A stretch of 22,431 nt of DNA. Source: Anaerolineae bacterium. Lineage in GTDB: Bacteria; Chloroflexota; Anaerolineae; JAADDB01. Location: contig WFQT01000368.1 in NCBI GenBank assembly GCA_015486895.1, forward strand, positions 1-22,431, read 5' to 3'. Below, piece after piece: positions 22,411 through 22,431 of this stretch (the stretch's first letter is position 1; the number at the start of each line of letters is the position of its first letter). A program made the position numbers and the translations under genes. The notes under the pieces are model-generated. The model was not told the origin of the DNA. It searched no databases and saw only the letters and a list, made by a program, of their open reading frames with translations.

Positions 22411-22431
22411 CTGTCTCTTATACACATCTCC
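22411..22431. other. Illumina Nextera transposase adapter (contaminant at contig end)
   Basis: The last 21 bases begin with CTGTCTCTTATACACATCT, the reverse complement of the 19-bp Tn5 mosaic end used in Nextera libraries. The following CC matches the read-2 side adapter. Read in reverse it gives the peptide MCIRDR. It is a technical sequence and should be trimmed. Confidence 0.97.

Overview
The window is one end of a contig from an uncultured or draft-sequenced bacterium. It carries a cell-surface glycan locus of roughly 21 kb, followed by the end of an unrelated housekeeping gene. Coding density, short gene overlaps, GTG/TTG starts and Shine-Dalgarno sites are bacterial. No marker gene fixes the phylum. 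The ADP-heptose genes, the GlnE relative, the two-domain oxidoreductase and several palindromic repeats together would suit a Chloroflexota-type genome, but that is a weak inference. The last 21 bases are not genomic: they are Illumina Nextera adapter.

Region 1 (1-2981) is a tight nucleotide-activated heptose cassette: the end of a GT9 heptosyltransferase, a phosphoheptose isomerase fused to a heptose-1-phosphate adenylyltransferase, a heptose-1,7-bisphosphate 7-phosphatase, and a separate heptose-7-phosphate kinase. All four enzymatic steps from sedoheptulose-7-P to ADP-D-glycero-D-manno-heptose are present. The domain partition is unusual: the usual HldE kinase-adenylyltransferase is split and its adenylyltransferase half sits on GmhA. 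No HldD epimerase is visible.

Region 2 (2982-14304) is a string of glycan-assembly genes. It holds a GT-C-like membrane protein, two GT-A-like or uncharacterised transferase-like proteins, five GT4-type (GT-B) glycosyltransferases and a frameshifted SAM-dependent methyltransferase. Many of these genes are separated by 180-340 bp of non-coding, repeat-bearing DNA, unlike the compact flanks. This suggests gene-by-gene acquisition and turnover.

Region 3 (14316-21622) is a more regular polysaccharide module: a bi-domain (alcohol-dehydrogenase-like plus Gfo/Idh/MocA) oxidoreductase, a WbuB-like GT4, an extended SDR sugar epimerase/dehydratase, a non-hydrolysing UDP-GlcNAc 2-epimerase, and a polyprenyl-phosphate sugar phosphotransferase. 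The last enzyme would put the first sugar on the lipid carrier. The epimerases supply nucleotide sugars and the GT4 enzymes extend the chain. No Wzx flippase, Wzy polymerase or ABC exporter is visible, so the locus is incomplete here.

Region 4 (21690-22410, minus strand) is the 3' end of a glutamine-synthetase adenylyltransferase gene, convergent with the glycan locus and cut by the adapter-bearing contig end.

Small palindromic elements are scattered through the locus. One is 115 bp with 24-bp inverted arms at 16530-16644. One is about 55 bp at 7237-7291. One lies inside the linker of the fused oxidoreductase, and a heptamer repeat lies in its coding sequence.
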